From CAYGDP01 sp964348665 (GTDB lineage Bacteria > Verrucomicrobiota > Verrucomicrobiia > Palsa-1439 > CAYGDP01), in assembly GCA_964348665.1 (NCBI GenBank), contig CAYGDP010000038.1, forward strand, positions 1-23,566: a DNA stretch of 23,566 bases, given 5' to 3'. Below, piece after piece: positions 17,697 through 23,566 of the stretch. A program made the position numbers and the translations under genes. Positions within the stretch are counted from its first letter, which is position 1. Every line of letters starts with the position of its first letter. The notes beneath the pieces are model-generated. The model was not told the origin of the DNA, did not search any database, and was given only the letters and a program-made list of their open reading frames with translations.

Positions 17697-17697
17697 A
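17671..17697 (+). repeat. Left inverted repeat
   Basis: 27 bases: TCATCCAAAAC followed by AAGTTACAATTGTAAA. It matches the reverse complement of 18557-18583 at 24 of 27 positions. Weaker gapped similarity continues inward to about 17717, through GATT, ATGAA and TGATT blocks shared in the same order. Confidence 0.8.
17685..17696. promoter_or_regulatory. Perfect palindrome TTACAATTGTAA (left copy), putative operator
   Basis: A 12-bp perfect dyad, identical to the one at 18558-18569. It lies 31 bases beyond the stop of the PaaX-like gene and 130 bases upstream of the SGNH start, so it could let the regulator act on the downstream genes. Confidence 0.55.
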
Positions 17698-17727
17698 AGA
17701 TTATGAAAATTATGATTCTCGGTCAAC

Positions 17728-18501
17728 CTAGCGGCACTGGCGGAATCGTTCCCGGACGCGCTGCGCTATCTCTCGATGAGCTTCTTCGACCTCGTATCCA
17801 AGATATCCTTCGGGACACAATGTCGTGGGCAGAATTGGATCTTCCAAAAAGCCTTCCTGGTATGCCCGCCGTTCTTCCCAGGCCAATCGCACCAGGTTCG
17901 TGGTGTTGCTTGCCTTGGGGATCTCTTTGGCAAAGGATCGCTTCTGGCGGAGATAGATTTTGTGCGCCTCGGTGATCCGGTCAAATTTCCACGCGCTTCG
18001 TACGACCTCCTGATCGGTGCACAGAAAAAGCCGCCGCGATTCAAATCCGCAGAAACATTCTGGGATACCTCGCGCATTGGTAATCTCTTTGAGGGAATCT
18101 TCAAATTCATGCGGCCAGATCCAGACGCTCCTCTGTAAAAGGCCTAATTTTCGGCTTCGCAGTGCAAGCCAAAGTGCCTGGCGATCCTTGGTGCGGTGCG
18201 CAGCAAGGTCAAATACCACCACCCGCCAGTGTCCATCCCACGGCGCGTCCCACCCTTGGCGGGGAGAGGAGAACGAGACCAGTTTCTTTCCCGAGTCTGT
18301 GATTTCGAAGGATGCGCTTTTGCCTTTGCCGGTCTTTTGGACCAGACTCTTTCGCGTCATCCGTCCTATGGCGGCGTCCGCTTTCCGCGGGTCATCGATA
18401 TCTTGGTACCCATACATCACGTTCCGCAGCGTGGGACGAGCCAAAAACGAGAACCCCCAAAGAAATGCGTCTAATATTTCTTCATAGTTGATTATTTTCA
18501 T
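17728..18501 (-). CDS. PaaX-family regulator-like protein (winged helix, Cas2-like, PaaX C-terminal domain)
   Basis: 257 aa from ATG 18501; an in-frame TTG at 18540 would add 13 unconvincing residues. Residues 1-75 look like a winged helix (ILDAFLWGFSF, DAAIGRMTRKSLVQKT, FEITDSGKKLV). Residues ~88-170 fit the Cas2-like ferredoxin-fold domain of PaaX: WDGHWRVVVFDLAAHR with D98 ending the first strand, LRSRKLGLLQRSVWIWP, then RRLFLCTDQEVVRSAW. Residues 175-250 fit the PaaX C-terminal domain, including the family's Asp-Pro-x-Leu-Pro block as EDPILPTTLCPEGYLGYE. PaaX represses phenylacetate catabolism in E. coli, but no phenylacetate genes lie here. It is an orphan gene whose promoter side carries TATAAT next to a palindrome. 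Transcription regulator is the conservative call; a role in moving its own inverted-repeat unit is speculative. Confidence 0.8.
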   Translation of the reverse strand: MKIINYEEILDAFLWGFSFLARPTLRNVMYGYQDIDDPRKADAAIGRMTRKSLVQKTGKGKSASFEITDSGKKLVSFSSPRQGWDAPWDGHWRVVVFDLAAHRTKDRQALWLALRSRKLGLLQRSVWIWPHEFEDSLKEITNARGIPECFCGFESRRLFLCTDQEVVRSAWKFDRITEAHKIYLRQKRSFAKEIPKASNTTNLVRLAWEERRAYQEGFLEDPILPTTLCPEGYLGYEVEEAHREIAQRVRERFRQCR

Positions 18502-18557
18502 GGCAGGTTCGTAGCAAACCGACCACGCGCTTGCAATCAAAAATAGTTCATAAATCT

Positions 18558-18569
18558 TTACAATTGTAA
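18558..18569. promoter_or_regulatory. Perfect palindrome TTACAATTGTAA (right copy), putative autoregulatory operator
   Basis: This 12-bp dyad begins 3 bases downstream of a perfect -10 box and 57 bases before the PaaX-like start codon, so it should cover the transcription start. That is the usual place for a repressor operator. Confidence 0.6.
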
Positions 18570-18572
18570 CTT

Positions 18573-18578
18573 ATTATA
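18573..18578 (-). promoter_or_regulatory. -10 box (TATAAT) of the PaaX-like gene
   Basis: A perfect TATAAT on the minus strand, 72 bases before the start codon. The hexamer 17 bases upstream (AACATC) is a poor -35, so the promoter may be weak or activator-dependent. Confidence 0.5.
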
Positions 18579-18655
18579 GATGATTTTTCTGATGGGATGT
18601 TTTGCAGAACGTCAGAAATGGCTGAAGAATCAGGCTTGCCCGGCGATGATGTGTC

Positions 18656-20104
18656 TCACGCCAACACTTCTTTGACGACGTTGCCGGCAACGTCTGTCAG
18701 CCGGAAATCGCGGCCGGCGTGCCGATAGGTCAATTTAGTGTGATCGAATCCGAGCAAATGCAGGATCGTCGCGTGGAGGTCGGGAACGGCAACTTTATTC
18801 TCAACGGCTGTAAATCCGAATTGATCGGTCGCGCCGTGTGCATACCCGCCCTTGACACCCCCACCTGCGAGCCAAACCGAAAATCCGGTATGATTATGGT
18901 CGCGTCCTTTGCCTTTGGTCTGATCCACGTTTTGGTTCATGTCTACCGTGGGCGTGCGCCCAAACTCGCCGCCCCAGAGAACCAGCGTTTCTTGGAGCAA
19001 CCCGCGCTCCTTGAGATCCGTAAGAAACGCCGCGATGGCGACATCCGCATCTTTGGCAAGGTCGCGGATTCCTTTCTCGACGAGTGAATGATTATCCCAA
19101 CCGTCCTGCCAACACTGGAGAAACCGAACACCCCGCTCCAGCAAGCGACGGGCGATGAGAAGTTGTTTGCCTTGCGGACCGTCCCCGTAGCGTTTTCGGA
19201 CGGCTTCCGATTCGCGCATGATATCGAATGCGTCGGTCGCCGCCATCTGCATCCGGTACGCGCTCTCAAACGATTGGATGCGGGCGTCCAAATCAGATTC
19301 TCCTTGCTGTTTCTTGCGATGTTCTTCGTCGAGTCTATGCAACAGATCAAGCTGCCTTCGTTGTTCGGCTAACGATGTGGTGTTGCTGCGAACGTTCTCG
19401 ATGAGTTTCTCGATCGTGGGCTGGTTGGTTTGTATGAATGAGCCTTGATAAATCCCCGGCAGAAACGCGCTCTGCCAGTTTTGTTCGCCCTGCAACGGAC
19501 GTCCGTAGGGCGACATCGCAATGTAGGCGGGAAGATTTTGGTTTTCTGTGCCAAGCCCATACACCGTCCACGAACCGAGGCTCGGCTTCGGCATGCGTTC
19601 ATCACCGCAATTCATCAGCAACATTGCAAATTCGTGTCCAGGCGTCGCGGTGTGCATCGACCGAATGACGGCGATGTCGTCTATATGCTCAGCCACTTTC
19701 GCAAAGACCTCACTCACTTCGATGCCGCTTTTGCCGTATTTCTGAAACTTGAACGGGGACGCGAACGCCGCGCCCGTTTGCGTGATGGTTTTATCGAGTT
19801 CCTTGAGGACTTTGCCGTCGTGCGTCGCCAGCGCGGGTTTCGGGTCGAACGTATCCACCTGGGACGGGCCGCCCTGCGCGAAAAGATGAACGACCCGCTT
19901 GGCTTTCGGGGCGAAATGCGGCGCTTTCGGTGCAAGCGGCGATAAATTAGCTCGTTCCGCTGCGGACGCTTCTGTCAGCCATCCTGTTGACTGCAAAACC
20001 GATGCCAGCCCCAGCCCGCCCATCCCCATCCCGCATTTGCAGAGGAATTCCCTCCGCGTAAAGAAATAATCTTCCAGTTTCGGCTTGTGATCCTCGGGGT
20101 TCAT
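18656..20104 (-). CDS. Tat-exported DUF1501 protein
   Basis: 482 aa. The N-terminus has a twin-arginine motif, TRREFLCKCG with R17/R18, followed by a Gly/Leu-rich stretch and ASAAE near residue 50, so it should be exported folded. DUF1501 belongs to the alkaline phosphatase/sulfatase-like superfamily. Visible family blocks are KRVVHLFAQGGPSQVDTFDPKP, VIRSMHTATPGHEFAMLLMNCG, NLPAYIAMSPYGRPLQGEQ, GVRFLQCWQDGWDNH, LVLWGGEFGRTP, GRDHNHTGFSVWLAGGGVKGG and the closing HATILHLLGFDHTKLTYRHAGRDFRLTD. The length is normal. In planctomycetes and verrucomicrobia DUF1501 genes usually pair with DUF1549/DUF1553 genes; here that partner lies two genes downstream, separated by the PaaX-like unit and the SGNH gene. 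The precise reaction is unknown. Confidence 0.92.
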   Translation of the reverse strand: MNPEDHKPKLEDYFFTRREFLCKCGMGMGGLGLASVLQSTGWLTEASAAERANLSPLAPKAPHFAPKAKRVVHLFAQGGPSQVDTFDPKPALATHDGKVLKELDKTITQTGAAFASPFKFQKYGKSGIEVSEVFAKVAEHIDDIAVIRSMHTATPGHEFAMLLMNCGDERMPKPSLGSWTVYGLGTENQNLPAYIAMSPYGRPLQGEQNWQSAFLPGIYQGSFIQTNQPTIEKLIENVRSNTTSLAEQRRQLDLLHRLDEEHRKKQQGESDLDARIQSFESAYRMQMAATDAFDIMRESEAVRKRYGDGPQGKQLLIARRLLERGVRFLQCWQDGWDNHSLVEKGIRDLAKDADVAIAAFLTDLKERGLLQETLVLWGGEFGRTPTVDMNQNVDQTKGKGRDHNHTGFSVWLAGGGVKGGYAHGATDQFGFTAVENKVAVPDLHATILHLLGFDHTKLTYRHAGRDFRLTDVAGNVVKEVLA

Positions 20105-20168
20105 CGTTTGCGTCCCTAGCCGTTTAGATTTCCTACAATGTTTCTTTGCTCAATCATGATTGCACCTC

Positions 20169-21470
20169 TTACTTGGGAGCGACAGTTTTTCCTCGTGGGA
20201 TTTCCCTCAGATAGACGTTCTTGAACCAAAGATTGTTGCCGTGGTTTTGCAGCTCGATTTGCCCCGTCGGATAGATCGGTTTGCCGCGTTCCCAATAGTT
20301 CTCAAGCGTAACGTTGTTGACGACCAGCTCGCCGTTGAGAAAGACGTGGACTTTGTCGCCGACCATGATGATCCGGAAGTTGTTCCACTCGCCGACGGGT
20401 TTATCGGCGACCGTGGTCGGTTTGCTTGGATTTTTTTCGTTATTGAAGAACCCGCCCGACCCGACGCCGTGTTGTTTGGGGTCCCAAATTTGCACCTGAG
20501 GACTGCCGCGCAGGTAAATGCCGCTGTCGCCTTTTTCGAGAATTTTCCAATCCACCAACATCTCAAAATCGCCGTAATCGCGCACAGTGCAAAGACTGTC
20601 CCCCTTGCCGTCAAACTCCAGCGTGCCGTTCACCACCTTCCAGTGTGCGCGCATCCGTTCGTCGGCTTTCTCCTGCGCGGCTTTGAGATGTTCGGGGGAG
20701 AGCACCGCGCGCTTCGCAGGATTGTCCAGCGGTGGAGCGAGCAATCCTTTCCACCCGTTTAGATTTTTGCCGTTGAATAATGCGATAAATCCTTCCGGGG
20801 GCGAGTTGTCCTTCGCAGGTTTGGACATGTTTTTGATTCGGATGTTGCGGTACGCGACAAAGTCGCCGTGGCCGAGAAATCCGATGTGGCCGCGGTCGCG
20901 CAGCATACCCGGATGCTTCGCAATCTTTTCCGTGTCGGTGATTTTGTTCAGGTTCGCCTCGACGATGACTTTTTTGTTTACCGCGACGATGACATGGCGG
21001 CCGACGCAGTAAATTTCCTCGATGTTCCATTCACCGGGCGGTTTGAGAACGCCTTTTCGAGCGGCGGCGATGTCGTAGATTGAGCCGTGATATTGTTCGG
21101 GGCGCAGCTTGCCCCACTTTCCTTTTTCCGCGGCGGATTCGTCAAGCACTTGAATCTCCATGCCTAAATACGCGGCGTCGCCGGTAAGTGGCGCTCGAAT
21201 GCCGACACCATTGTTGGAACCTTCCTCCAGCTTAAACTCGAACCGCAGAATGAAATCCGAAAATTGTTTTTCAGTGTAAAGATTCCCGCCCCCGCCTTTT
21301 GGGCAGACAATCGCTCCATCCTGCACCACGTATCCGCCAGCGCCGGTCGCGCCCGTCCAACCGGCTAGCGTTTTGCCGTCAAACAAACTCTCGAACCCTT
21401 TCTCCAACGCGGATGCGGTGAAGGAGATTAAGGCAAGGCTGACAACGAGAAAATAGGTGCAAGTTTTCAT
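20169..21470 (-). CDS. Secreted tandem DUF1080 (3-keto-disaccharide hydrolase family) protein
   Basis: 433 aa from ATG 21470, supported by a good signal peptide (MKTCTYFLVVSLALISFTASA) and by AGGGA 5 bases upstream; the in-frame start at 21521 precedes the signal and is unlikely. Two DUF1080 concanavalin-like modules are present. Module 1 (~24-215) starts FESLFDGKTLAGW, with SNNGVGIRAPL, MEIQVLDES and GHIGFLGHGDFVAYRNIRIK. Module 2 (~227-430) starts FIALFNGKNLNGW, with GDSGIYLRGSPQVQIWDP, GEWNNFRIIMVGDKVHVFLNGE and GQIELQNHGNNLWFKNVYLREI. The family acts on 3-keto-glycosides produced by upstream oxidoreductases. It should be periplasmic or surface-located. DUF1501 follows after 64 bases on the same strand, and the BNR gene is divergent across 101 bases. 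Confidence 0.9.
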   Translation of the reverse strand: MKTCTYFLVVSLALISFTASALEKGFESLFDGKTLAGWTGATGAGGYVVQDGAIVCPKGGGGNLYTEKQFSDFILRFEFKLEEGSNNGVGIRAPLTGDAAYLGMEIQVLDESAAEKGKWGKLRPEQYHGSIYDIAAARKGVLKPPGEWNIEEIYCVGRHVIVAVNKKVIVEANLNKITDTEKIAKHPGMLRDRGHIGFLGHGDFVAYRNIRIKNMSKPAKDNSPPEGFIALFNGKNLNGWKGLLAPPLDNPAKRAVLSPEHLKAAQEKADERMRAHWKVVNGTLEFDGKGDSLCTVRDYGDFEMLVDWKILEKGDSGIYLRGSPQVQIWDPKQHGVGSGGFFNNEKNPSKPTTVADKPVGEWNNFRIIMVGDKVHVFLNGELVVNNVTLENYWERGKPIYPTGQIELQNHGNNLWFKNVYLREIPRGKTVAPK

Positions 21471-21571
21471 TTGGTTCCCTTTTGCTTTGCCGATTCTCGC
21501 TGCGCTGCCCGCGCTTGGCAAGCCTTCTTTCTGGCATTGACCGCCATACCTCCCAGTGGTAGCGTTGTGGC

Positions 21572-22723
21572 ATGAAAAACACCTTTTCCCTTTCGGTCGT
21601 TGTTCTTTTCTCCCTATCCATTGTGCGTGCCGACGTCACGCTACTGCGCGCACCCAACGAAGGCATTCAGCCGCAGGCCGCCGCGGATGACAAGGGTAAC
21701 GTTCATCTTATCTATCTCAAGGGCGAGCCAAAACATTGCAACGTATTTTATGTTCGTCGTGCAGCGGGCAAAGAGGAATGGTCGCACCCCATACGAGTCA
21801 ACAGCATCGAAGACAGCGCTGTTGCCATGGGCACCATGCGCGGTGCGCATATATCGCTTGGAAAAAATAACCGCGTCCACGTCGCCTGGAACGGTTCGGG
21901 AAAAACCGCTCCTCACGGCACCGGTCATATGGCATTGCCAATGCTGTACACTCGCCTGAAAGACGATGGCTCCTCGTTTGAGCCAGAGCGGAACCTGATG
22001 ACCTCCACCGTCGCTCTCGACGGCGGCGGTTCGGTCGCCGCCGATCCGCAGGGCAACGTTTATGTCGTCTGGCACGCCGCGCCTAAGGGGAACGAAGAAG
22101 GCGAAGCCGGGCGCGCGGTTTTTGTGGCGCGCTCGACCGACGACGGAAAGACGTTTGGCGCCGAGAAAAAGGCGAACACTGATGCTACGGGCACATGCGG
22201 CTGCTGCGGGCTGCGGGCATTCGCCGACAAGAACGGAAATCTCTACGCGCTCTATCGCACCGCGACGGAGATGGTCAACCGCGACATGAAACTGTTAATT
22301 TCCAAAGATCGTGGCGCAAGCTTCCAGCTTGCGAATGCGCAAGCGTGGAAAGTTGCGACTTGTCCGGCAAGCAGCGCTTCGCTCGCCGTAAACTCGACAG
22401 GCGCGCTCGCTGCGTGGGAAACCGCCGGCCAAGTCTATTTTGCTCCCGTCAATCAAGCCACGAACACAATCACCAAACCCACCGCGGCTCCTGGGAACGG
22501 TAATAATCGCAAACATCCCGTTGTTGTCGGCAATGCGCGCGGCGAAACGCTGCTTGTGTGGACCGAAGGCACGGCTTGGCAGCGCGGCGGCTCGCTCGCC
22601 TGGCAAATCTTCGATAAAAACGGCCAGCCGACGGCCGAAAAAGGCGCACGCGACGGCATCCCCGTCTGGTCACTCGCCACCGCGTTTGCCACGGCGGACG
22701 GGAGGTTTTATGTGGTTTATTAA
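21572..22723 (+). CDS. Secreted BNR/sialidase-like beta-propeller protein
   Basis: 383 aa with a signal peptide (MKNTFSLSVVVLFSLSIVRA). Repeated strands of the form D-x-x-GN-V-H/Y-V-x-W (KGNVHLIYLKG, NRVHVAWNGSG, QGNVYVVWHAA, NGNLYALYRTA) and two Asp-box/BNR loops (STDDGKTF at 188-195, SKDRGASF at 244-251) indicate a sialidase-type propeller. It lacks evident sialidase catalytic residues such as an FRIP-like arginine block, so hydrolase activity is doubtful and a binding role is possible. An unusual Cys cluster (C209, C211, C212, then C264) is noteworthy. The start has no Shine-Dalgarno. A weak TTGACC at 21537 with TAGCGT 17 bases later would leave almost no leader. It overlaps the next gene by 14 bases. 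Confidence 0.82.
   Translation: MKNTFSLSVVVLFSLSIVRADVTLLRAPNEGIQPQAAADDKGNVHLIYLKGEPKHCNVFYVRRAAGKEEWSHPIRVNSIEDSAVAMGTMRGAHISLGKNNRVHVAWNGSGKTAPHGTGHMALPMLYTRLKDDGSSFEPERNLMTSTVALDGGGSVAADPQGNVYVVWHAAPKGNEEGEAGRAVFVARSTDDGKTFGAEKKANTDATGTCGCCGLRAFADKNGNLYALYRTATEMVNRDMKLLISKDRGASFQLANAQAWKVATCPASSASLAVNSTGALAAWETAGQVYFAPVNQATNTITKPTAAPGNGNNRKHPVVVGNARGETLLVWTEGTAWQRGGSLAWQIFDKNGQPTAEKGARDGIPVWSLATAFATADGRFYVVY
22700..22705 (+). promoter_or_regulatory. Ribosome binding site for the LolA-like gene
   Basis: GGGAGG sits 4 bases before ATG 22710, inside the end of the preceding gene. It selects this start over a longer open frame reaching back to 22440. Confidence 0.7.
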
Positions 22724-23330
22724 GACCAGGTGGGCTGTGATGGGTTTTACTGCAATGGGGATTGGTCTGTCGGGTTATTTGTCATCGGAAGACGCACAAC
22801 CGAAGCAGTTTGAAACTGTCCATTTTATAATTTCTGCGTCAAAAAAAACAACAACCGGGCAATTGGAGACGCACGTTATCGAGCATTGGGTCAAGGGCGA
22901 GAATTATCGTACTGAAATACCCGAGATCGGCGGGAAACAAGTGACGATCGGGCTTGGAAAGATTCGCTATGAATTCAAACAAAGCGAAAGAAATGGGACG
23001 GTCGAAGTTTTGTCGCCAGAACTTGAGCGATTCTTAAATCCCTTGGGACGAATTGCTATTTGGAAGCAGAGCGGAGTGAATGTCGGTGTGCAAATGGCTA
23101 ATGGAGTTCTTGCCGACAAAGTTGAGTTGAATGAAGGTGGATGGAGGCTGACGGTTTGGTTTTCGCAAGACAACGGGTTGCCAGTGATGTTCGTGTATGA
23201 ACCCCGTACTAAACCGCATCCAAGAGGGATTGAAAGTGTAACGTCCCTTTGCAATGTTAAAACCAACGTGCCAATCGCCGCCTCCATGTTTGAACTTCCT
23301 GAAGAAGTAACCTTTATGTCGCCTCCGTAA
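22710..23330 (+). CDS. Secreted hypothetical protein, LolA-like
   Basis: 206 aa from ATG 22710. A short hydrophobic N-terminus (KTRWAVMGFTAMGIGLSGYL) suggests a signal peptide or anchor, then about 170 residues of alternating beta strands: FETVHFIISASKKT, HVIEHWVKGENYRTEIPEIGG, GLGKIRYEFKQSE, LTVWFSQDNGLPVMFVYEPR, and a final IAASMFELPEEVTF. The plan 'reduce/extract variable, hydrolyse, compare phenotype with FELPxG(V/Y)' is the pattern of LolA/LppX-like or DUF4412-like lipid-binding barrels, but the match is by eye only. Overlap with the propeller gene implies translational coupling, so the two may share a role at the outer membrane. Confidence 0.65.
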   Translation: MWFIKTRWAVMGFTAMGIGLSGYLSSEDAQPKQFETVHFIISASKKTTTGQLETHVIEHWVKGENYRTEIPEIGGKQVTIGLGKIRYEFKQSERNGTVEVLSPELERFLNPLGRIAIWKQSGVNVGVQMANGVLADKVELNEGGWRLTVWFSQDNGLPVMFVYEPRTKPHPRGIESVTSLCNVKTNVPIAASMFELPEEVTFMSPP

Positions 23331-23566
23331 ACTCAATGATCTCAAACGGATCGAATCGTCCCTTTGCGACGCTCTAGTTTGCGTTGCGCGGCGCAGTAAT
23401 CGGATTAGGCGAATGATCGAGAGATAACTGGCGTTGACCTTGTCCTTTGATCTCGGTTCGGAGTGGATAAAGTTATGGAAGCTCTGAAAAAGATTCTTTT
23501 CGGATGGGTAGGGGTGACCTTGCCCCATTGGTTGGACAGTATATAACATTAAACTTGGCCATGGGT
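23331..23566. other. Intergenic region, possible left edge of an insertion sequence
   Basis: No gene is supported here. The last ~65 bases (from GGATGGGTAGGGGTGACC at 23502) followed by TTGGACAGTATATAAC and an ATG at 23561 resemble the start of an IS3-type element, with a G/C-rich terminal sequence, a TTGGACA/TATAA-like promoter and a first transposase codon. The resemblance is from memory of such ends, and the element itself would lie outside the window. Confidence 0.25.

Larger units (their letters stand above)
17671..18583 (-). mobile_element. Putative single-gene element: PaaX-like gene between inverted repeats
   Basis: A 913-bp unit contains one gene (18501-17728) and is bounded by inward-facing inverted repeats at 17671-17697 and 18557-18583. 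The unit interrupts a same-strand cluster between the DUF1501 and SGNH genes, whose other junctions are short (60-64 bases), as expected of an insertion. I could not find a convincing target-site duplication, and the enclosed protein is a regulator-type fold rather than a known transposase. The alternative is an ordinary regulator gene with matching operators on both sides. Confidence 0.4.
18557..18583 (-). repeat. Right inverted repeat
   Basis: Read on the minus strand: TCATCTATAAT followed by AAGTTACAATTGTAAA. All three differences from the left copy fall in the hexamer TATAAT (left copy CAAAAC). Weaker similarity continues inward to about 18535. Confidence 0.8.

Noticed and set aside
17728..18501. 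Calling the PaaX-like gene a CRISPR Cas2
   Set aside because: The Cas2-like fold is only the middle third of a three-domain PaaX-type protein, and no repeats, spacers or other cas genes are present.
17661..18595. Target-site duplication around the PaaX-like unit
   Set aside because: Bases just outside the repeats (AAATTA on the left, TTTTTC on the right) do not match. An ATTAT shared nearby is not symmetrically placed relative to the repeat ends.
23475..23546. 23-codon frame (MEALKKILFGWVGVTLPHW...)
   Set aside because: It has no ribosome binding site and overlaps the possible insertion-sequence edge. It is too short to support as a gene.

Overview
The window looks like a chromosomal stretch of a member of the Planctomycetota-Verrucomicrobiota group, more likely Verrucomicrobiota (inference). 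The evidence is a planctomycete-type cytochrome c/DUF1549/DUF1553 protein, a Tat-exported DUF1501 protein, a double DUF1080 protein, ThuA and hydroxypyruvate-isomerase-like proteins, many secreted proteins, and few strong Shine-Dalgarno sites. I see no rRNA, tRNA, CRISPR array or phage genes.

Layout: (1) 1-2292 (+) is the 3' part of a Calx-beta repeat surface protein. (2) 9682 down to 2302 (-) is a tightly packed run: ThuA protein, SAM methyltransferase, secreted hypothetical protein, rhomboid protease with a TPR tail, then two tandem paralogues with zinc-ribbon, B-box-like, transmembrane and PQQ-type beta-propeller parts. (3) 9777-11891 (+) holds a hydroxypyruvate-isomerase-like TIM barrel and a BAM/GIDE-LemA fusion membrane protein. 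(4) 11979-12052 is an intergenic hairpin repeat between convergent genes. (5) 21470 down to 12062 (-) is a polysaccharide/glycoside-utilisation-type cluster: DUF1080 x2, DUF1501, double SGNH hydrolase, and PSCyt1-DUF1549-DUF1553. (6) 17671-18583 interrupts that cluster with one PaaX-like gene enclosed by near-identical inverted repeats. (7) 21572-23330 (+) carries a BNR/sialidase-like propeller protein and a LolA-like secreted protein. (8) The last 236 bases have no gene I can support and may touch the edge of an insertion sequence.

How the genes may work together: the DUF1080, SGNH, DUF1501 and cytochrome/DUF1553 proteins all carry export signals and are typical of periplasmic breakdown of modified polysaccharides. 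ThuA, the isomerase-like barrel and DUF1080 families recur in 3-keto-sugar metabolism, but no dehydrogenase is present here. The rhomboid and the two single-pass zinc/propeller proteins form a second putative unit at the membrane.

The strongest candidate for something undescribed is the PaaX/Cas2-like gene bracketed by 27-bp inverted repeats (24 of 27 identical). Each repeat contains the perfect palindrome TTACAATTGTAA, and the promoter-side copy also carries a perfect TATAAT. It is either a compact single-gene mobile element or an autoregulated regulator with paired operators. The BAM-LemA fusion and the rhomboid/propeller operon come next.
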